Shown one piece after another: positions 17,530-25,322 of a stretch of 64,000 nt of DNA; the stretch's first letter is position 1; each line of letters opens with the position of its first letter. The notes under the pieces are model-generated. The model worked only from the letters and a program-made list of their open reading frames with translations, did no database searches and was not told the origin of the DNA. The position numbers and the translations under genes were made by a program. The DNA lies in NCBI GenBank assembly GCA_945901125.1, contig CAMDKD010000010.1, positions 1 to 64,000 of the forward strand, read 5' to 3'. This DNA is from Bordetella parapertussis (GTDB taxonomy: Bacteria; Pseudomonadota; Gammaproteobacteria; Burkholderiales; Burkholderiaceae_C).

Positions 17530-18342
17530 ATGATTGTATTCAGCGCATCTCACTTCAGCCTGGTCTGGGGCCTGTTGGCCGCGTCGGCTTATGCATTGGG
17601 GGCCTTGTTCGGCGGACGTTTGTCGGCGCAGCAAAGCCGCAATTACCTGTGGCTGATTTCCCTGTTCCATGGGCTGAGCGTGATTGCCAGCCTGATTCCT
17701 TCCGACGATGAGCTCACGCATTTCGGCTTTGCCGCAGCACTGTCTGCCACGGCCTGGCTGGTTCTGCTGGTCTACACCATAGAACACCACTGGTTTCCGC
17801 AAATGCAAACCCGCTGGCTGATGTCCGCTGTCGGCATGGTGGCCGTCATACTGCCTTTGCTGTTTCCCGGTCATGCGCTGCACAGCACATCTTCAGCCTG
17901 GCTGCCGTTTCACTGGATGCTGGGCATGGCCTCTTATGCCTTGTTTGCCGCAGCGGTGGTACACGCCAGTCTGATGAACCGCGCTGAACGGCAAATCCGC
18001 CTAGGCGCTATCGATCCCAGCGGACTTCCTTTGTTGACACTCGAGCGCCTGACCTTTCGCTTTGTCAATATAGGCTTTGGCCTGCTGACAGCCACGTTAT
18101 TGGCCGGTTGGTTTTTCGGTGAACAACTTTACGAACCTGGCAAGGCCTTTCGGCTTGACCATAAAACCTTGTTCGCCATCCTGGCCTGGCTGGTGTTTTT
18201 GTTGCTGATCTGGGGCCGCCGCTACCGAGGCTGGCGCGGGGCACTGGCTGTACGCACGCTGTACACAGGCGCGGCCATGCTGTTTTTGTCTTACGCCGGC
18301 TCGCGTTTTGTCACGGAAGTTTTCTTGCATCGCACCCAATGA
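17530..18342 (+). CDS. CcsA/YpjD-family cytochrome c assembly-like membrane protein
   Basis: A 270-aa protein with about eight hydrophobic segments (for example FSLVWGLLAASAYALGALFG and FHWMLGMASYALFAAAVVHA). It belongs to the CcsA/CcmC-like assembly superfamily that in most betaproteobacteria sits divergently from ffh. The tryptophan-rich heme-handling segment is not intact (the WGRRYRGWRG part is the closest), so true haem handling is doubtful; E. coli YpjD is the nearest characterised analogue in position. Its stop overlaps the PP0621 gene by 4 nt. Confidence 0.8.
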   Translation: MIVFSASHFSLVWGLLAASAYALGALFGGRLSAQQSRNYLWLISLFHGLSVIASLIPSDDELTHFGFAAALSATAWLVLLVYTIEHHWFPQMQTRWLMSAVGMVAVILPLLFPGHALHSTSSAWLPFHWMLGMASYALFAAAVVHASLMNRAERQIRLGAIDPSGLPLLTLERLTFRFVNIGFGLLTATLLAGWFFGEQLYEPGKAFRLDHKTLFAILAWLVFLLLIWGRRYRGWRGALAVRTLYTGAAMLFLSYAGSRFVTEVFLHRTQ

Positions 18343-18560
18343 AATACTTGCTTTTGCTGGGCGTGGTGTTCGGGCTGATCTGGTGGATCAAGCTCAGTCG
18401 TCCTGCATCAACCGATAAGAAATCATCCGGCAGCAGCGAAGGGCCACAAAACATGCTGCGCTGCGCGCACTGCGGATTGCACCTGCCAGACAACGAGGCC
18501 GTGATGTCAGGCAACACAGCTTATTGCAGCGATGCCCACCGAGCGCTGGCCGAGTCCTGA
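18339..18560 (+). CDS. PP0621-family small zinc-ribbon-like protein
   Basis: A 73-aa protein with an N-terminal membrane segment (YLLLLGVVFGLIWWIKL) and a C-terminal cysteine motif: MLRCAHCGLHLP, later TAYCSDAHR, a probable three-Cys/His metal site. This matches the PP0621 family, found between the CcsA-like gene and ampD in many betaproteobacteria. The start codon overlaps the preceding stop (ATGA), so translation is coupled. Its function is unknown. Confidence 0.85.
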   Translation: MKYLLLLGVVFGLIWWIKLSRPASTDKKSSGSSEGPQNMLRCAHCGLHLPDNEAVMSGNTAYCSDAHRALAES

Positions 18561-18563
18561 GGC

Positions 18564-19136
18564 ATGAGCAGCCTTCCTGTCTGGAACCGCGGCTGGTACC
18601 GCTTTGCCCATGCAATGGCGTCTCCTAACTTCGGCCCGCGCCCGCCAGACACCGGCATTGATCTGGTGGTGGTACACGCCATCAGCCTGCCTCCGGGCAC
18701 TTATGGCGGCGCGCGTGTGCAGGATTTTTTCACCAACCGACTGGATCACAGCGCGCACCCTTACTTTGAGACATTGCGGGACCTGAAGGTATCGGCTCAC
18801 TTTTTTATAAAACGCGGCGGCGAGTTGATGCAGTTTGTCAGCTGTGATGACCGCGCCTGGCATGCGGGCGAATCCAGCCATGCAGGACGCAGCAATTGCA
18901 ATGACTTCTCTATCGGTATCGAACTCGAAGGATTAGACGGTGACAGCTTCACTGATGATCAATACGAAAGTTTAAATGCACTGTTGCCCATGCTCGCGCA
19001 ACAATACCCGCTCAAACATATCTGCGGTCACGAACATATTGCGCCCGGCAGAAAAAAAGACCCGGGAGACGGTTTTTCCTGGGCTCTTTTAAAGACATCG
19101 ACGGGTTGGAGCGATGAATTTTTTTCTGTCAAGTGA
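18564..19136 (+). CDS. ampD: 1,6-anhydro-N-acetylmuramyl-L-alanine amidase AmpD
   Basis: A 190-aa cytosolic zinc amidase of the amidase_2 family that releases peptides from anhydromuropeptides during cell-wall recycling. The zinc ligands are His38 (DLVVVHAIS) and the GHEHIAPGRKKDPG block near the C-terminus; the general-base region is SIGIELEG. The length and N-terminus without signal peptide fit cytosolic AmpD rather than AmiD. It follows PP0621 after 3 nt, the conserved order ffh, ccsA, PP0621, ampD, nrdA. Confidence 0.95.
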   Translation: MSSLPVWNRGWYRFAHAMASPNFGPRPPDTGIDLVVVHAISLPPGTYGGARVQDFFTNRLDHSAHPYFETLRDLKVSAHFFIKRGGELMQFVSCDDRAWHAGESSHAGRSNCNDFSIGIELEGLDGDSFTDDQYESLNALLPMLAQQYPLKHICGHEHIAPGRKKDPGDGFSWALLKTSTGWSDEFFSVK

Positions 19137-19233
19137 CAAAATTCAACATTCATAGCAAAAAAAATTAACGCTAAATGCAGCAGATTTCCGGTGAATTGCA
19201 CAATACCTCTCATATTTTGAAAAAATTCACCAA

Positions 19234-19249
19234 ACACTACGCGTAGTGT
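19234..19249 (+). promoter_or_regulatory. NrdR box 1 upstream of nrdA
   Basis: A perfect 16-bp palindrome, ACACTACGCGTAGTGT, fits the NrdR box (acaCwAtATaTwGtgt pattern) and ends 1 nt before the -35 element. Its start is 32 nt from the start of the second box, the spacing needed for NrdR to bind both on one helix face. Confidence 0.8.
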
Positions 19250-19250
19250 G

Positions 19251-19279
19251 TTGAAAAGAGTTTCGACCCCATATATAGT
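19251..19279 (+). promoter_or_regulatory. Sigma-70 promoter of nrdA
   Basis: TTGAAA (5 of 6 matches) is followed by 17 nt and TATAGT (5 of 6). NrdR boxes flank the -35 and cover the -10, as in known nrd operons. The expected transcript start is near 19286, leaving about 90 nt of leader before the nrdA ATG. Confidence 0.7.
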
Positions 19280-19281
19280 GT
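19266..19281 (+). promoter_or_regulatory. NrdR box 2 overlapping the nrdA -10
   Basis: ACCCCATATATAGTGT is the second NrdR box, less symmetrical in its left arm. It covers the -10 hexamer TATAGT, so NrdR binding would block polymerase when dATP or ATP signals adequate nucleotide pools. Confidence 0.78.
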
Positions 19282-19376
19282 GGGCTGTGCACATACGGAA
19301 CGCGTCGGCGTTCATGCTTGCAAGCCAATCATTAGAAGTTAACCAAAGCATTCACGCCCCACAGGATCACAATAAG

Positions 19377-22295
19377 ATGCAAATTGCTGCCAACCCGACG
19401 AATGTCGCCGCATTCCTCAAACCTGCTGATGCCCAAATCTCCAGCGCCTCATCACTGAACTCGATTCTCAGCCAATACCAGATCATCCGCCGCAACGGTG
19501 CCGTGGTTCCCTTCGAACCCGCCAAGATCGCCGTAGCCATGATGAAAGCTTTTCTGGCAGTCCATGGTGCCCAGGGCGCTGCTTCTTCCAGTGTGCGCGA
19601 AACCGTGGACCAACTCACCCAGGCCGTGGTGCGCGCACTCATGCGCTCGCGTCCCGGCGGCGGCACCTTCCATATTGAAGACGTGCAAGACCAGGTCGAA
19701 CTCGGTCTCATGCGCGGCAGCCACCACGAAGTGGCACGCGCCTATGTGCTGTACCGCGAACGCCGTTCGCAAGAACGCGCCGCTCAAAAGGAAACACTGG
19801 TCAGCAACGACCCGGTGTTGCATGTGCTGCTCGATGGCGCGCGCGTCGCGCTTGACACCGCGCGCCTGCGTCAATTGATAGAAGCCGCCTGCGAAAACCT
19901 GGGACCCGATGTATCAGCCGCGCCTATTCTGAACGAAACCATGCGCAACCTGTACGACGGCATCCCCATGGAAGAAGTGCACAAGGCTTCGGTGCTGGCA
20001 GCGCGCACCATGATTGAAAAAGAACCGGGCTACACCTTTGCCACTGCACGTTTGCTGATGTATTCCATCACCAAGGAAGTGCTGGGTCAGGAAGCCACAC
20101 ATGCCGAAATGGGCCAGCATTACCTGAATACCTTCTCCGGTTTTATGAAAAAAGGCGTAGACCATGAATTGCTGGACCCCAAGCTGCTGCAATTTGATTT
20201 GGCGCGTCTGGCCAAAGCCATCAAACCCGAAAGAGATTTCCAGTTCGATTACCTCGGCCTGCAAACCTTGTACGACCGCTATTTCCTGCACGTGAACAAG
20301 CAGCGCATTGAAATGCCGCAGTCGTTCTTCATGCGCGTGGCCATGGGCCTGTCACTCAATGAAGTCAACCGCGAAGAACGCGCTATCGAGTTCTACGAGG
20401 TGCTGTCCTCTTTCGACTTTATGTCCAGCACGCCCACGCTGTTCAACAGCGGCACCACGCGTCCGCAACTCTCGAGTTGCTACCTGACCACCGTGCCCGA
20501 CGACCTGGACGGCATTTACGAATCCATCAAAGAAAACGCTTTGCTGTCCAAATTTGCCGGCGGGCTGGGCAACGACTGGACACGCGTGCGCGCACTGGGC
20601 AGCCATATCAAAGGCACCAACGGCGAATCACAAGGTGTGGTGCCTTTTCTCAAAGTGGTCAACGACACGGCTGTCGCGGTCAACCAAGGCGGTAAGCGCA
20701 AGGGCGCGGTTTGCACTTATCTGGAAACCTGGCACCTGGACATAGAAGAATTCCTGGAGCTGCGCAAAAACACCGGCGACGACCGCCGCCGCACCCACGA
20801 CATGAACACGGCCAACTGGATCCCCGATTTGTTCATGCGCCGCGTCATGGAAAAAGGCGAATGGACTTTGTTCTCGCCTTCCAACACACCCGATTTGCAC
20901 GACAAGTTCGGTGCCGATTTTGAAAAGGCCTACAGCGCTTACGAAGCGCAAGCGCGCCAAGGCCTGATCAAACCGAGCAAAACCGTGCAGGCCACCGACC
21001 TGTGGCGCAAGATGCTGACCATGTTGTTCGAAACCGGCCATCCCTGGATCACCTTCAAGGATGCCTGCAATGTGCGTTCACCGCAGCAGCACTCTGGCGT
21101 GGTGCACTCTTCCAATCTGTGTACTGAAATCACGCTCAACACCAGCGACACCGAAACCGCCGTTTGTAACCTTGGTTCGGTCAATCTGGTACGCCACCTC
21201 AAAGACGGCGTCGCCGGCAAAGAACTCGACCATGACAAACTCAAGCGCACCATCACCACGGCCATGCGCATGCTGGACAACGTGATCGACATCAACTATT
21301 ACGCTGTCAAAAAAGCACGCGACTCCAACCTGCGACATCGCCCGGTGGGTCTGGGCATCATGGCCTTTCAAGACAGTTTGTACGAGCAGCAAATTCCTTA
21401 TGCCTCGCAAGCGGCGGTGGAATTTGCCGACCGCTCCATGGAAGCGATTTGCTATTACGCCTACTGGGCCTCGACCGAACTGGCGCGCGAACGCGGCCGT
21501 TATTCCACCTACAAAGGCTCGCTGTGGGAGCAAGGCATTCTGCCGTTGGACACGCTCAATCTGCTGGAGAAATCACGCGGCGGCTATATTGAAGTCGATC
21601 GCAGCGCCACCTTGGATTGGGAGGCTTTGCGCCGCAAAATCACCACCGACGGCATGCGCAACTCCAATTGCGTGGCCATCGCGCCCACTGCCACCATCTC
21701 CAATATCGTCGGCGTGGACGCATCCATCGAACCTTGCTTTGGCAACCTGTCGGTCAAATCCAACCTGTCCGGCGAATTCACCATCATCAATGCCTACCTG
21801 GTGCGCGACCTCAAGCGCCTCGGTTTGTGGGACGACGTCATGGTCATGGACCTCAAGCATTTCGACGGTTCACTGCGCCCTATCGACCGCGTGCCGCAAG
21901 ACCTCAAGGCCATGTACGCCACCGCCTTCGAAGTCGAAACACATTGGCTGGTAGAAGCCGCAGCACGTCGCCAGAAATGGATAGACCAGGCGCAGTCTCT
22001 CAACATCTACATGGCAGGTGCGTCCGGCAAAAAGCTTGACGAGACCTACAAGCTCGCCTGGCTGCGCGGTCTGAAAACCACTTACTACCTGCGCACCAGC
22101 AGCGCCACACAAGCCGAGAAGTCCACCGTGAATGCAGGCTCGCACAACGCAGTGTCATCCGGCAGCGCGGGCGGCGGACTGAGCGCCATGGAATTGGCTG
22201 CAGCTGCTGCGCGTGCGCAAATGTTGTCTGACACACCGGCTACCGATGTGAAGTTTTGCGGTGTCGATGACCCGACCTGCGAAGCCTGTCAATAA
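19377..22295 (+). CDS. nrdA: Ribonucleoside-diphosphate reductase alpha subunit NrdA
   Basis: A 972-aa class I reductase large subunit. I placed the start at the ATG with an AGGA site 10 nt upstream; a longer frame would run through the promoter. An N-terminal ATP-cone (QIIRRNGAVVPFEPAKIAVA) gives dATP/ATP overall control. Active-site cysteines are seen in LSSCYLTTV, SSNLCTEI and TAVCNLGSVNL. The C-terminus ends in CEAC, the redox pair reloaded by thioredoxin or glutaredoxin. It is larger than E. coli NrdA (~760 aa), as in the Burkholderiales/Pseudomonas type. nrdB lies 133 nt downstream. Confidence 0.97.
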   Translation: MQIAANPTNVAAFLKPADAQISSASSLNSILSQYQIIRRNGAVVPFEPAKIAVAMMKAFLAVHGAQGAASSSVRETVDQLTQAVVRALMRSRPGGGTFHIEDVQDQVELGLMRGSHHEVARAYVLYRERRSQERAAQKETLVSNDPVLHVLLDGARVALDTARLRQLIEAACENLGPDVSAAPILNETMRNLYDGIPMEEVHKASVLAARTMIEKEPGYTFATARLLMYSITKEVLGQEATHAEMGQHYLNTFSGFMKKGVDHELLDPKLLQFDLARLAKAIKPERDFQFDYLGLQTLYDRYFLHVNKQRIEMPQSFFMRVAMGLSLNEVNREERAIEFYEVLSSFDFMSSTPTLFNSGTTRPQLSSCYLTTVPDDLDGIYESIKENALLSKFAGGLGNDWTRVRALGSHIKGTNGESQGVVPFLKVVNDTAVAVNQGGKRKGAVCTYLETWHLDIEEFLELRKNTGDDRRRTHDMNTANWIPDLFMRRVMEKGEWTLFSPSNTPDLHDKFGADFEKAYSAYEAQARQGLIKPSKTVQATDLWRKMLTMLFETGHPWITFKDACNVRSPQQHSGVVHSSNLCTEITLNTSDTETAVCNLGSVNLVRHLKDGVAGKELDHDKLKRTITTAMRMLDNVIDINYYAVKKARDSNLRHRPVGLGIMAFQDSLYEQQIPYASQAAVEFADRSMEAICYYAYWASTELARERGRYSTYKGSLWEQGILPLDTLNLLEKSRGGYIEVDRSATLDWEALRRKITTDGMRNSNCVAIAPTATISNIVGVDASIEPCFGNLSVKSNLSGEFTIINAYLVRDLKRLGLWDDVMVMDLKHFDGSLRPIDRVPQDLKAMYATAFEVETHWLVEAAARRQKWIDQAQSLNIYMAGASGKKLDETYKLAWLRGLKTTYYLRTSSATQAEKSTVNAGSHNAVSSGSAGGGLSAMELAAAAARAQMLSDTPATDVKFCGVDDPTCEACQ

Positions 22296-22302
22296 AAATC
22301 CG

Positions 22303-22329
22303 CACAGACAGCCATGCGTGCTGTCTGTG
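22303..22329 (+). other. Intercistronic hairpin between nrdA and nrdB
   Basis: CACAGACAGC pairs perfectly with GCTGTCTGTG across a 7-nt loop just after the nrdA stop. No U-tract follows, so termination is unlikely. It may protect the nrdA 3' end and adjust the NrdA:NrdB ratio. A second, imperfect hairpin (arms near 22366 and 22387) follows in the same gap. Confidence 0.5.
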
Positions 22330-22428
22330 TATTCGATGCAATTCAACAACAATCAAAGGCTTGCTTGTGAATGAACACTTTGCGTTTCACTCGCAAGCGA
22401 CCATAATCGGAAGAATGGAATTAACTAT

Positions 22429-23628
22429 ATGTTGACCTGGGAAGAAGAAACCAAACCCCAAGCGCCAGCCAGCGTAAGCCTCGGTGACCTACAGAGTCAC
22501 CTGCCCCCGTCACCCCCATCACACACCACTGCGACGCGCATGCTCAACGACGGCGCTGTACTCGCCGCCGCCACGCCCGCCGACTCGCGCGCCTTCACCT
22601 CAGGCACAGGCCGCCGCGTCAATGCTGCTGACAAGCGCATCATCAACGGACAGACCGACGTCAACCAACTGGTGCCGTTCAAATACAAATGGGCCTGGGA
22701 AAAATACCTGGCCACCTGCGCCAACCACTGGATGCCGCAGGAAGTGAATATGACCCGCGACATCGCGCTGTGGAAAGACCCCAACGGTCTGACCGAAGAC
22801 GAGCGCCGCATCGTCAAGCGCAACCTCGGCTTTTTCGTGACAGCAGATTCACTCGCAGCCAACAACATCGTGCTGGGCACTTACCGCCACATCACCGCGC
22901 CCGAGTGCCGCCAGTTCTTATTGCGCCAGGCGTTTGAAGAAGCCATCCACACCCACGCCTACCAGTACATCGTTGAATCACTGGGACTGGATGAAGGTGA
23001 AATTTTCAGCGCCTACAACGAAGTCAAGTCGATCCGTGACAAGGATGAGTTTCTGATTCCGTTTATCGAAGCCATCATGGATCCGCACTTCCATACCGGC
23101 ACGCCAGAAACTGATCAGACCTTGCTCAAGTCGCTGATCGTGTTCGCCTGTTTGATGGAAGGTTTGTTCTTCTACGTCGGCTTTACCCAGATTTTGGCGC
23201 TGGGTCGCCAGAACAAAATGACTGGCGCCGCTGAACAGTACCAGTACATATTGCGCGACGAGTCCATGCATTGCAACTTCGGCATCGACCTGATCAACCA
23301 GCTCAAGCTTGAAAACCCGCACCTGTGGACAGCCGAGTTCAAGGCTGAAATCAAAGCTTTGTTCGAAAAAGCTGTTGAGCTCGAATACCGTTATGCCGAA
23401 GACACCATGCCGCGCGGCGTGCTCGGCATGAACGCTTCCATGTTCAAAGGCTATTTGCGCTACATCGCCAACCGCCGTGCCACGCAAATTGGTTTGGAGG
23501 CCCTTTTCCCTCATGAAGAGAACCCTTTCCCCTGGATGAGCGAAATGATTGATCTGAAGAAAGAGCGCAATTTCTTTGAAACCCGCGTCATCGAATACCA
23601 GACCGGCGGCGCGCTGTCCTGGGATTGA
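22429..23628 (+). CDS. nrdB: Ribonucleoside-diphosphate reductase beta subunit NrdB
   Basis: A 399-aa ferritin-like subunit that houses the diiron-tyrosyl cofactor. By motif, ligands are Asp140 (TADSLAANN), Glu171 and His174 (EEAIHTHAY), Glu244, Glu278 and His281 (DESMHCNFG). Tyr178 occupies the position of the radical tyrosine, where class Ic enzymes of Chlamydia, otherwise similar in sequence here, have Phe. The C-terminal tail, including the radical-transfer Tyr, ends GGALSWD. About 60 N-terminal residues are Pro/Ala-rich and variable. Confidence 0.96.
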   Translation: MLTWEEETKPQAPASVSLGDLQSHLPPSPPSHTTATRMLNDGAVLAAATPADSRAFTSGTGRRVNAADKRIINGQTDVNQLVPFKYKWAWEKYLATCANHWMPQEVNMTRDIALWKDPNGLTEDERRIVKRNLGFFVTADSLAANNIVLGTYRHITAPECRQFLLRQAFEEAIHTHAYQYIVESLGLDEGEIFSAYNEVKSIRDKDEFLIPFIEAIMDPHFHTGTPETDQTLLKSLIVFACLMEGLFFYVGFTQILALGRQNKMTGAAEQYQYILRDESMHCNFGIDLINQLKLENPHLWTAEFKAEIKALFEKAVELEYRYAEDTMPRGVLGMNASMFKGYLRYIANRRATQIGLEALFPHEENPFPWMSEMIDLKKERNFFETRVIEYQTGGALSWD

Positions 23629-23709
23629 TATTCAGATGACCTGCATTTGTTCCTCTCCCGCGCGGTCATTGCCATCTGCAATGACCGGCCTGAGCGGAAC
23701 ACACCGTGT

Positions 23710-23741
23710 TCATGGTGTTGAACCCCGGTTCAGCACCATGA
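23710..23741 (+). other. Long inverted repeat after nrdB
   Basis: Two 14-nt arms (TCATGGTGTTGAAC / GTTCAGCACCATGA) with a 4-nt loop pair at all positions, one as G-U in RNA. It lies just upstream of the terminator that follows. It has no T-tract of its own; a role as operator or RNA structure is open. Confidence 0.5.
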
Positions 23742-23743
23742 AT

Positions 23744-23772
23744 CACTTGGGCTGCAAAGACCAAGTGTTTTT
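23744..23772 (+). terminator. Intrinsic terminator of nrdAB
   Basis: CACTTGG and CCAAGTG form a 7-bp stem around a 10-nt loop, followed by TTTTT. It separates nrdB from the histone-like gene, whose own promoter must then lie in the crowded ~40-100 nt ahead of its start. Confidence 0.6.
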
Positions 23773-23811
23773 GAACCAACGATCTAAGATCTTGATCTAG
23801 GAGAGTATCTA

Positions 23812-24357
23812 ATGGCAACTGCAAAAAAATCCGCTGCAAAAAAACCAGCAGCAAAAAAACCGGCAGCTAAAAAAGCAGCCGCCAAGAAACCTGTAGCTAA
23901 AAAAGCAGCAGCTAAAAAGCCCGTAGCTAAGAAAGCCGCAGCCAAAAAGCCTGTCGCTAAAAAAGCAGCAGCTAAAAAGCCCGTCGCTAAGAAAGCCGCA
24001 GCCAAAAAGCCAGTCGCTAAAAAAGCAGCAGCTAAAAAGCCCGCAGCCAAGAAAGCCGCAGCCAAAAAGCCTGTCGCCAAAAAAGCAGCAGCTAAAAAGC
24101 CCGCAGCCAAGAAAGCTGTAGCCAAAAAGCCTGCCGCCAAAAAAGCAGCAGCTAAAAAGCCAGCGGCTAAAAAAAAAGTAGTTAGTGCCCCGGCAACAGC
24201 AACAAAACCGGCAGCCAAGCCGGTTGCTAAAAAACCTGCCAGCAAACCTGCGGCCAAACCGCACACAAGCGTGTCTGCTCCAGCGGCATCTCATGTGGCT
24301 CAAACCACATTGAATCCTCAGGCAGCATGGCCGTTCCCCACGGGCTCCAAGCCCTGA
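23812..24357 (+). CDS. Histone H1-like, Lys/Ala/Pro-rich DNA-binding protein
   Basis: A 181-aa extremely basic protein built from KKAAAKKPVA-type decapeptides (residues 20-119), like the C-terminal tails of histone H1 and bacterial AlgP/HctB/BpH1 proteins. Such proteins bind DNA without strict sequence specificity and affect nucleoid compaction. The final ~50 residues are less repetitive and end WPFPTGSKP. A strong AGGAGAG site precedes the start. It is flanked by intrinsic terminators on both sides and so is probably monocistronic. The antisense frame across the repeats is an artefact of the low complexity. Confidence 0.88.
   Translation: MATAKKSAAKKPAAKKPAAKKAAAKKPVAKKAAAKKPVAKKAAAKKPVAKKAAAKKPVAKKAAAKKPVAKKAAAKKPAAKKAAAKKPVAKKAAAKKPAAKKAVAKKPAAKKAAAKKPAAKKKVVSAPATATKPAAKPVAKKPASKPAAKPHTSVSAPAASHVAQTTLNPQAAWPFPTGSKP
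23869..24168 (+). repeat. Ten tandem 30-nt repeats encoding KKAAAKKPVA/KKAAAKKPAA
   Basis: Ten consecutive in-frame 30-bp units encode decapeptides that differ mainly at V/A positions. Third-position changes (gcagct/gccgca, aaaaag/aagaaa) alternate between adjacent units, hinting that the expansion copied 60-bp pairs. Units are a multiple of three, so gain or loss by slippage would keep the frame. Confidence 0.9.
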
Positions 24358-24380
24358 GCGAACAACCTGCGTTTGTCTCA

Positions 24381-24412
24381 AACCCGGTGTCTTAACGCAC
24401 CGGGTTTTTTTT
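24381..24412 (+). terminator. Intrinsic terminator of the histone-like gene
   Basis: AACCCGGTG and CACCGGGTT form a 9-bp stem with an 8-nt loop, followed by a run of T. It overlaps the end of the convergent kinase gene by 2 nt. Confidence 0.9.
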
Positions 24413-25295
24413 ATGTCAGCGCGTAATTTTGCGGGCCGCGACTGGCAATTTTGATGGCACCGATTTTGTTGCCCAGCTCAGCACAGCGCACCAAGTCCCA
24501 GCCCTGATCCAAACCAAATAACAAGGCGCTGCGCCAGGCGTCGCCGCAACCGGTAGGGTCGACGACTGCCTCTGCTTTGACCGGTGCCACCACTTGTTTG
24601 CTGCCTTGTTGCCAGACTTCACAACCGTGCTCGCCCAGTGTCACCACCAGTCCTTGCACCTTGGCGGAAATCGCTGCACTGTCCATGCCGGTACGGTCTG
24701 ACAGCATTTTTCCTTCGTAGTCATTGACCGTCACCCAGGTGGCCAGTTCAATGAAATGGCGCAAATCAGCGCCGTCAAACATGGGCAAGCCCTGACCCGG
24801 ATCAAACACAAACGGAATGCCTGCGGCGGCAAACTGTTCGGCGTGCTGCAACATGGCGTCACGGCCATCCGGCGACACAATGCCCAGCGTGATGTCAGCG
24901 CGTTTTTCGACACGGATGGTGTGCGCCTGCATCATGGCACCGGGGTGAAATGCAGTGATCTGGTTATTGTCCAGATCGGTCATGATCATGGCTTGCGCCG
25001 TGTAATCATCGTCGACCATCTTCACAAAATCGGTAGGTATGCCCAGGTGCTTGAGCCGGTTGAAATAATTTTCACCGTCATTGCCCAGCGTGGCCATGGG
25101 CAAGGCGTGTCCGCCGAGCAGCTTCAATCCATAAGCGATATTGCCGGCGCAGCCGCCGAATTCACGCTGCAAACGCGGCACCAAAAACGACACATTCAGA
25201 ATGTGCAATTGCTCGGGCAGGATTTGCTCTTTAAAGCGCCCCTCAAAATGCATGATGGTGTCAAACGCCAGCGAACCGCAAATTACTACTGCCAT
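24411..25295 (-). CDS. PfkB-family carbohydrate/nucleoside kinase
   Basis: A 294-aa ribokinase-fold enzyme. GGCAGNIAYGLKLLGG is the N-terminal PfkB signature, and DPTGCGDAWRSALLFGL is the C-terminal signature with the anion hole and catalytic Asp (usually DTTGAGD). Close relatives in betaproteobacteria are annotated as adenosine-kinase-like or general sugar kinases; the substrate cannot be read from the sequence. The unusual Pro and Cys in the DPTGCGD loop may be characteristic of this subgroup. The start has GGAAAG upstream. It lies 27 nt after the DUF3426 gene on the same strand. Confidence 0.88.
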   Translation of the reverse strand: MAVVICGSLAFDTIMHFEGRFKEQILPEQLHILNVSFLVPRLQREFGGCAGNIAYGLKLLGGHALPMATLGNDGENYFNRLKHLGIPTDFVKMVDDDYTAQAMIMTDLDNNQITAFHPGAMMQAHTIRVEKRADITLGIVSPDGRDAMLQHAEQFAAAGIPFVFDPGQGLPMFDGADLRHFIELATWVTVNDYEGKMLSDRTGMDSAAISAKVQGLVVTLGEHGCEVWQQGSKQVVAPVKAEAVVDPTGCGDAWRSALLFGLDQGWDLVRCAELGNKIGAIKIASRGPQNYALT

Positions 25296-25322
25296 GGTCT
25301 TTCCAATCTTTTAAAAAATAAT

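Noticed and set aside
17461..17883. Upstream extension of ffh by about 140 codons
   Set aside because: The SRP N domain begins at the internal ATG at 17460 and the extension runs under the divergent CcsA-like gene.
19248..19376. Longer nrdA start
   Set aside because: It would begin inside NrdR box 1 and span the promoter; the ATG at 19377 has an AGGA site.
23784..24381. Open frames antisense to the histone-like gene, encoding Phe/Ala/Gly- or Cys/Phe-rich repeats
   Set aside because: They are the mirror of the KKPAA repeats (TTT/GCC on the reverse strand) and have no independent support.
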